Assembly (NCBI GenBank): GCA_964370215.1
Contig: CAYJIM010000010.1
Coordinates: 1 to 46,658 of the forward strand
Source of the DNA: Massiliimalia sp964370215
GTDB taxonomy: Bacteria; Bacillota; Clostridia; Oscillospirales; Ruminococcaceae
Length of the DNA stretch: 46,658 bases
Direction: 5' to 3'
Position 1 is the stretch's first letter. Each line of letters opens with the position of its first letter. The translations under genes and the position numbers were made by a program. The notes under the pieces were generated by a model. That model did no database searches. It saw only the letters and a program-made list of their open reading frames with translations, and was not told the origin of the DNA. Shown in pieces: positions 42,411 through 46,658 of the stretch.

Positions 42411-43787
42411 ATGATACATCAATATCAATTGAACGGCTATTCCATCGTGGTGGATGTTGCCAGCGGTTCCATCCACTTGGTGGACGAAGTCGCCTACGAT
42501 GCCATTGCGTTGTACGAAACCCACACCGCAGAAGAGATTGTCGATACCTTGCTTACAAAATACAGTGCGCGTGACGATGTGACCCGTGAAGAACTGGTAC
42601 TATGTCTTTCAGACATCGAAGCACTCATCAAAGCAGAAAAACTATTCAGTGATGAGGACTTTGCAAAAACCGCAGTGCAGTTTAAAGCCAACAACGATGT
42701 GGTCAAAGCACTTTGCCTACATGTCGCCCATTGCTGTAACCTCAATTGTAGTTACTGCTTTGCCAGCCAAGGGCGCTATCACGGCAAGGATGCGTTGATG
42801 AGCTTAGAAGTCGGCAAACAAGCACTGGACTTTTTGATCGCCCATTCCGGTAACCGCCGTAATTTGGAAGTCGACTTTTTCGGCGGGGAGCCCCTCATGA
42901 ACTGGGAAGTCGTCAAAGACGTGGTGCGTTACGGGCGTAAACTGGAAAAGCAACACGATAAGTGTTTTCGCTTTACCTTGACCACCAACGGCGTGCTCAT
43001 CGACGATGAGGTCATTGAATTTGCCAACCGTGAAATGGACAACGTCGTCTTGAGTTTGGATGGCAGAAAAGAAATTCACGACCATTTCCGCACCGACTAT
43101 GTCGGTAAGGGCAGTTATGACCTTGTTGTGCCAAAATTCCAAGAGCTTGTCAGCAAGCGTGGTAATCGTGGCTACTATATCCGTGGTACCTTTACCCACA
43201 ACAACCCTGATTTTACCGAAGATGTCTTTCATATGGCGGATCTCGGATTTACCGAATTGAGCATGGAACCAGTGGTTTGCCCCGACAGCGATCCTTATGC
43301 ACTGACAAAAAACGACCTGCCGGTGCTGTTTGACCAATATGAGTTGCTTGCTACTGAAATGCTGAAACGCCAAAAAAATGGCAATGGATTTTCCTTTTAC
43401 CACTATATGTTGGATCTCAATCACGGTCCTTGTATCTACAAGCGTGTCAGTGGTTGTGGTTCGGGCAGTGAATATTTTGCCGTGACCCCCACCGGCGACC
43501 TCTACCCTTGCCATCAATTTGTCGGGGATGATGCATACCTGATGGGTACCGTTTTTGACGGTGTGAAAACCCCTGACTTACAAAAAAAATTCAAGGACTG
43601 CAATGTCTATGCAAGAGAGGAATGTCTCTCCTGTTGGGCACGTCTTTACTGTTCAGGTGGCTGTGCCGCCAACTCTTACCATGCGACCGGTGACATCGGC
43701 GGTATTTACGAATACGGCTGTGAACTGTTTAAAAAGCGTATGGAATGCGCCATCATGATGCAGGTGGCAACACAACTCGATCAATAA
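42411..43787 (+). CDS. scfB: Thioether-forming radical SAM maturase of SCIFF
   Basis: This 458-aa enzyme modifies ScfA. The first 95 residues form a RiPP-recognition-like domain (YSIVVDVASGSIHLVDEVAY). The radical SAM cluster motif is CNLNCSYC (C109, C113, C116), preceded by an extra C108. EVDFFGGEPLMNW near 154 is the typical GGE motif, and FTLTTNGVL follows. The C-terminal third is a SPASM region with many cysteines (SGCGSGSEYF, LYPCHQF, ECLSCWARLYCSGGCAANSYH, YGCELF) that hold two auxiliary [4Fe-4S] clusters. Start ATG with GAGGAAGA upstream. The scfA-scfB pairing is the standard SCIFF arrangement. Confidence 0.97.
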   Translation: MIHQYQLNGYSIVVDVASGSIHLVDEVAYDAIALYETHTAEEIVDTLLTKYSARDDVTREELVLCLSDIEALIKAEKLFSDEDFAKTAVQFKANNDVVKALCLHVAHCCNLNCSYCFASQGRYHGKDALMSLEVGKQALDFLIAHSGNRRNLEVDFFGGEPLMNWEVVKDVVRYGRKLEKQHDKCFRFTLTTNGVLIDDEVIEFANREMDNVVLSLDGRKEIHDHFRTDYVGKGSYDLVVPKFQELVSKRGNRGYYIRGTFTHNNPDFTEDVFHMADLGFTELSMEPVVCPDSDPYALTKNDLPVLFDQYELLATEMLKRQKNGNGFSFYHYMLDLNHGPCIYKRVSGCGSGSEYFAVTPTGDLYPCHQFVGDDAYLMGTVFDGVKTPDLQKKFKDCNVYAREECLSCWARLYCSGGCAANSYHATGDIGGIYEYGCELFKKRMECAIMMQVATQLDQ

Positions 43788-43796
43788 CCTTACGAT

Positions 43797-43836
43797 AAAA
43801 ACTACCGAACGGGAGATGCCGTTCGGTAGTTTTTAT
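43797..43836. terminator. Bidirectional terminator between scfB and the methyltransferase gene
   Basis: AAAAACTACCGAACGG (43797-43812) pairs with CCGTTCGGTAGTTTTT (43819-43834), a perfect 16-bp stem with a six-base loop. It has T-runs on both strands and lies between convergent genes. Confidence 0.95.
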
Positions 43837-43841
43837 TTGCA

Positions 43842-44510
43842 CTATTTATTTTGAAATCTCAAGCAATAGCTATACGGCGATCCAAAACAGTCTATGGGAT
43901 GGCCGGATGTATCAAGATGCTTTAGAATCCACTCCCCTTCAAAGGAAAACAGCTTTGACAGTACCGTTGCCACATCAAATACAAGTGGCGTAAAATGACC
44001 CTCATGCCAAATATTGCTCACTTCGATCAACACCCATCCGTTTGGCTTCAATCGTGCTTTTACCTGTGTAAAAATGTGCTCCAATTCCAACAGATAATCG
44101 CTGTATCCTTTTCCCGATACTTGATATCCATCGAAGGGGTATTCCGGATGATCATGGCAATTCATATAGGGCGGTGAACAAAGACACAGGTCAATCTGCG
44201 GAAGATCCATGGACACAATTTCTCGTGCATCCCCCTGTAAAATCTGCGAGGGTGCTTGCAGTATGGTCTTGATATAATCGACACGTTCGGACAGGTACTC
44301 CACACCAATTCCGATACGCCCCATTGATTGTGCCGTCAGTAAAGTGGTGCCAAATCCTGCAAACGGGTCAAACACCACCTTCCCTACTTCACTATACCGT
44401 GCAATGCAATGCCGACAGAAGCCTTCACTAAAGCGCACATCCTGCCCTGCAAATGCCTCGGGCAACGGTCGTTGCTCCTCGTACGGGAAAGTTATGATGT
44501 CATTTTTCAT
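43842..44510 (-). CDS. Orphan DNA methyltransferase (N4-cytosine/N6-adenine type)
   Basis: This 222-aa protein has motif I (FDPFAGFGTT, residues 47-56), the AdoMet-binding site, and motif IV as SPPY (residues 112-115), the catalytic site of amino-methyltransferases. Motif I comes before motif IV, unlike the beta class in which the same DPFxGxGTT text is at the C-terminal end. There is no room for a large target-recognition domain; only about 107 residues follow SPPY. No restriction gene is nearby. It starts three bases after the DUF4097 stop and its ribosome binding site (GGACTGGAG) lies inside that gene, so it is translated with the padR operon. The DNA target, or whether it acts on DNA at all, is unknown. 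Confidence 0.85.
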   Translation of the reverse strand: MKNDIITFPYEEQRPLPEAFAGQDVRFSEGFCRHCIARYSEVGKVVFDPFAGFGTTLLTAQSMGRIGIGVEYLSERVDYIKTILQAPSQILQGDAREIVSMDLPQIDLCLCSPPYMNCHDHPEYPFDGYQVSGKGYSDYLLELEHIFTQVKARLKPNGWVLIEVSNIWHEGHFTPLVFDVATVLSKLFSFEGEWILKHLDTSGHPIDCFGSPYSYCLRFQNK

Positions 44511-44513
44511 CGT

Positions 44514-45371
44514 TTAACTCCAGTCCTCCAGTAGCACATCACCCGAAATACTCGACAGGGAAATCTCCAAGTCCTCATCATCGCTATCATATTCATACCG
44601 ATCGGTGATTTTACCGGACAAACTTTCTAATTTCACTTCATAAAATACTTTTTCCGTCAATTCCAGTTGGATGTCACCACTCACTGTCTCCCCTTTTACC
44701 GATGTTGTCGTGCGATCTGCCACCAGATATAGATCACCACTGATGTTGTCGGAGGATACCTTTTCAAAGGGTGCATAGACAAAGCAGTCTCCACTGACAC
44801 TTTCTATCGACAACTCTTCGCCACCTTGTTTCACGATACTCTCACCAGCCACATTGTGGATGGTCAACTCGCCATCCGATGCCGCGTCAAAGAGCACTTC
44901 CCCACTGGTACTGTTGATGGTATAGGCGAGCGTTGACCCTTTCGGTACTTCAATGAGAATATCGCCCGTTCTACCGCCCGACCAATCCCCAACACCAAAC
45001 CACCTCCAGTGGTATTGCCCCTCTTCAAAGTACAGCTTTCCATTTTCATAAGCAATGATGTTGTCATTGCTGTCACCAAAGAGCGATCGTTTCGGCTCGG
45101 AACGGTCGTACACGATCACTTCATCGACATCCGCTTCCACCACTTCTACATCCAATTCGACCAAATTGAGTTCTATCTCCTTCACACCTGCAAAGCTCTG
45201 CTCCTCTTGTGTCGATTCCGCACCTTCTACTGAGGTCACCTGCGTGCCGAGTCTAAAACTGAAAAAGAAAAAATTCCCACCAAGTGTCCAATTGAGTGCG
45301 ACAGAAATGAAAAAAATCAGAATAGCGATCAAGAAGATCAGTTTTGTAATTAACGCTGCTTTTCTACTCAT
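44514..45371 (-). CDS. DUF4097 family membrane-anchored protein
   Basis: This 285-aa protein has one N-terminal membrane segment (ITKLIFLIAILIFFISVAL) and an extracytoplasmic beta-strand domain with a repeat of the type xxSGDxxLxx (ESVSGDCFVY, DNISGDLYLV, ETVSGDIQLE, SSISGDVLLE), which should form a right-handed beta-helix as in DUF4097 proteins. Such genes commonly follow a padR-DUF1700 pair, probably as an envelope-stress module; the role is unknown. Its ATG overlaps the stop of the previous gene (ATGA). Confidence 0.92.
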   Translation of the reverse strand: MSRKAALITKLIFLIAILIFFISVALNWTLGGNFFFFSFRLGTQVTSVEGAESTQEEQSFAGVKEIELNLVELDVEVVEADVDEVIVYDRSEPKRSLFGDSNDNIIAYENGKLYFEEGQYHWRWFGVGDWSGGRTGDILIEVPKGSTLAYTINSTSGEVLFDAASDGELTIHNVAGESIVKQGGEELSIESVSGDCFVYAPFEKVSSDNISGDLYLVADRTTTSVKGETVSGDIQLELTEKVFYEVKLESLSGKITDRYEYDSDDEDLEISLSSISGDVLLEDWS

Positions 45372-46045
45372 ACCTCATCCCTCAATTCAAAGATTGTTTC
45401 AATAATGGAGGACAGTACCCCCGCAATCGGCCAAATCACCCACGAGATGTGCCATGCACGAAATACAAAGCTGATGATAAAATAAAGGAGTGTTGTCACC
45501 GACCAATAGATTGAAAGAAACAACTTTTGCTTTGCTGTTTTTTGGCGCTTGATCGGGTCATTTTTTTCAATTTCTTGATAGTCCTTGACATCTTTTGGCT
45601 CTGTCATGAAAGCGTGAAGCGAGAATGCCACACCAATTCCGCAAAAGATAAAAAACCCAATCAACCCAACCGTTGAAACAATGTCTTCCACACCTTTCAC
45701 TTCACTGAACAGCTCAGAAACGCTTCCCATGAGGAGCAGAAAAGAAAGTCCTATGACACCACAGATCACGGTGATGATGGCAGCAGTTGCCTGTTTCTTG
45801 CGGTGCTTTTCCACACGGTCAATTAAGCCCGCATCCGGCTTGATGCTGTTTAACATCTCATCAATATCACCCATACTGCTCACTGCCATGGAATACGCCT
45901 GTGCCGGCGACATTCCTTGTGAGAGATAATCGTCAAATTTATCGTTGAGATTCGCCAAAATCTCCTCTTTCATTTCGATTGCCTCTTTGGTACGTGGAAT
46001 CTCCGAAAAGAGTACATCCACATAGTTTTTAATGCGATTGTCCAT
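45368..46045 (-). CDS. DUF1700-like permease-prefix membrane protein
   Basis: This 225-aa protein has a helical cytoplasmic N-terminal domain (IKNYVDVLFSEIPRTKEAIE, then MKEEILANLNDKFDDYLSQG), which is the DUF1700 or permease-prefix domain 1, followed by four hydrophobic segments (about 92-108, 122-142, 178-195 and 203-217). The start is ATG at 46045 with AAGGAGGGA nine bases upstream; a TTG one codon earlier is possible. The gene overlaps padR upstream and DUF4097 downstream. In this kind of cluster it is thought to act with PadR in signalling from the membrane, which is inference. Confidence 0.9.
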   Translation of the reverse strand: MDNRIKNYVDVLFSEIPRTKEAIEMKEEILANLNDKFDDYLSQGMSPAQAYSMAVSSMGDIDEMLNSIKPDAGLIDRVEKHRKKQATAAIITVICGVIGLSFLLLMGSVSELFSEVKGVEDIVSTVGLIGFFIFCGIGVAFSLHAFMTEPKDVKDYQEIEKNDPIKRQKTAKQKLFLSIYWSVTTLLYFIISFVFRAWHISWVIWPIAGVLSSIIETIFELRDEV

Positions 46046-46382
46046 CAATCGTCCCTCCTTGTGTCAATAATTTTTCAATCATCAGTTTGGCACGCTGCCA
46101 GTCTGTGACGTTTTCATGGTAAAGCTGTCTGCCCAGCGGGGTGATGGAGTAGTACCTGCGTCTGGCACCCGTATTTTCATCTCCCCAGTAGGAAAGGATG
46201 TATCCGCTCTTTTCTAAACGGCGGAAAGCCGTGTAGAGGGTCGCTTCCTTGAGCTCAAACTCACCGTTTGTCGCAAGCTGGATATTTTTGTTGATCTCAT
46301 ACCCATAGCTGTCTTTTTGTAGCAGCTGCGCCAGTATGATGGTGTCGGTGTAACCTCTGATAATATCTGGTACATGTAGCAT
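46029..46382 (-). CDS. PadR family transcriptional regulator
   Basis: This 117-aa protein has the PadR winged helix: ILAQLLQKDSYGYEINKNIQ, ELKEATLYTAFRRLEKSGYI (recognition helix) and GARRRYYSITPLGRQLYHE (wing). It is the short PadR-s2 type without a long C-terminal domain, and should bind DNA as a dimer. ATG at 46382 follows AAAGGAGG by six bases; a GTG one codon earlier is too close. It is the first gene of a four-gene operon and the inverted repeat over its promoter is the likely autoregulatory site. Confidence 0.95.
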   Translation of the reverse strand: MLHVPDIIRGYTDTIILAQLLQKDSYGYEINKNIQLATNGEFELKEATLYTAFRRLEKSGYILSYWGDENTGARRRYYSITPLGRQLYHENVTDWQRAKLMIEKLLTQGGTIDGQSH

Positions 46383-46411
46383 CACGCACCTCCTTTTCTC
46401 TCTTTACCTAT

Positions 46412-46452
46412 AGTATATACAAAGATACCTCATCTGTCAAGGTATCTTTGTA
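46412..46452 (-). promoter_or_regulatory. padR operon promoter overlapped by a perfect inverted-repeat operator
   Basis: On the minus strand TTGACA (46435-46440) and TATACT (46412-46417) are 17 bases apart, a near-consensus promoter. A 13-bp perfect inverted repeat covers its spacer and upstream side: 46418-46430 (TACAAAGATACCT) with 46440-46452, centred at 46435 with a nine-base middle. The two half-sites are 22 bases apart centre to centre, two helical turns. A dimeric PadR bound here would block RNA polymerase. Confidence 0.9.
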
Positions 46453-46593
46453 AAAAATATATCTTTAATATCGACACACTATACTTTTTGTTTTCGATGA
46501 TAAAATTTTTCTCCTCCTTTTCAAAAGTGATACTACTTGAACCAACACCTCATTACAATTAAGGGAATATCGCATAAGGGCGATTATATGACA

Positions 46594-46633
46594 ACAAGGC
46601 TATATCAAGCATTTCAGCAAGATATAGCCTTGT
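46594..46633. repeat. Strong hairpin near the right edge
   Basis: ACAAGGCTATATC (46594-46606) pairs perfectly with GATATAGCCTTGT (46621-46633), with a 14-base loop. No clear T-run follows on either strand. It may be the end of a gene outside the window or a mobile-element end. The rest of 46453-46658 is AT-rich and I see no gene in it. Confidence 0.5.
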
Positions 46634-46658
46634 GATTTATTCGTTAGAAAATCTTTAT

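Noticed and set aside
1..46658. CRISPR array, prophage or integrative element
   Set aside because: No regularly spaced direct repeats, integrase, transposase, capsid or conjugation genes are visible. The lone methyltransferase has no restriction partner here.

Overview
The window reads as a chromosomal segment of an anaerobic member of the Clostridia (Bacillota), probably a gut-type, Oscillospirales-like lineage. The evidence is the SCIFF ranthipeptide and its radical SAM maturase, a V-type ATPase operon, a T-box-controlled leuA, a DUF1002 protein and a Gram-positive type IV pilus locus. Two runs of exactly 100 N show a scaffolded draft assembly. The lineage is inferred from gene content only. 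No tRNA, rRNA, CRISPR array, transposase or integrase was seen.

Region 1 (94-19500, minus strand) is one long type IV pilus operon of 13 genes behind a strong promoter at 19620-19648. In transcription order these are pilB (with an N-terminal MshEN pair), pilT, pilC, two tandem major-pilin-like genes, pilD, a pilM-pilN fusion, pilO, four minor-pilin-like genes (PilV-, PilX-, GspH- and PilW-like), and a 1904-aa secreted protein that resembles DUF5057 proteins. Hairpins follow each major pilin gene. Just upstream on the same strand is a separate 971-aa Ig-repeat surface protein with a PKTGD-type C-terminal anchor (19745-22660).

Region 2 (22833-30503) holds mostly single genes on the minus strand: a cation:proton antiporter, leuA with a leucine T-box leader, a serine hydrolase of the beta-lactamase fold, a DUF1002 protein and Maf. 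A small flavodoxin-like gene lies on the plus strand. leuA is split by an artificial scaffold gap whose flanks are the same 55 bases, so the gene is probably intact.

Region 3 (30848-39557, plus strand) is a complete V-type ATPase operon in the order H-I-K-E-C-F-A-B-D, with its own promoter and terminator. The K subunit keeps all five residues that bind Na+ in Enterococcus hirae NtpK, which points to a Na+-coupled enzyme.

Region 4 (39748-46658) holds apgM and an RluA-type pseudouridine synthase (minus), then the SCIFF precursor scfA and maturase scfB (plus). It ends with a four-gene minus-strand operon: padR, a DUF1700-like membrane protein, a DUF4097 protein and an orphan DNA methyltransferase. 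That operon's promoter is overlapped by a perfect inverted repeat, a likely PadR operator.
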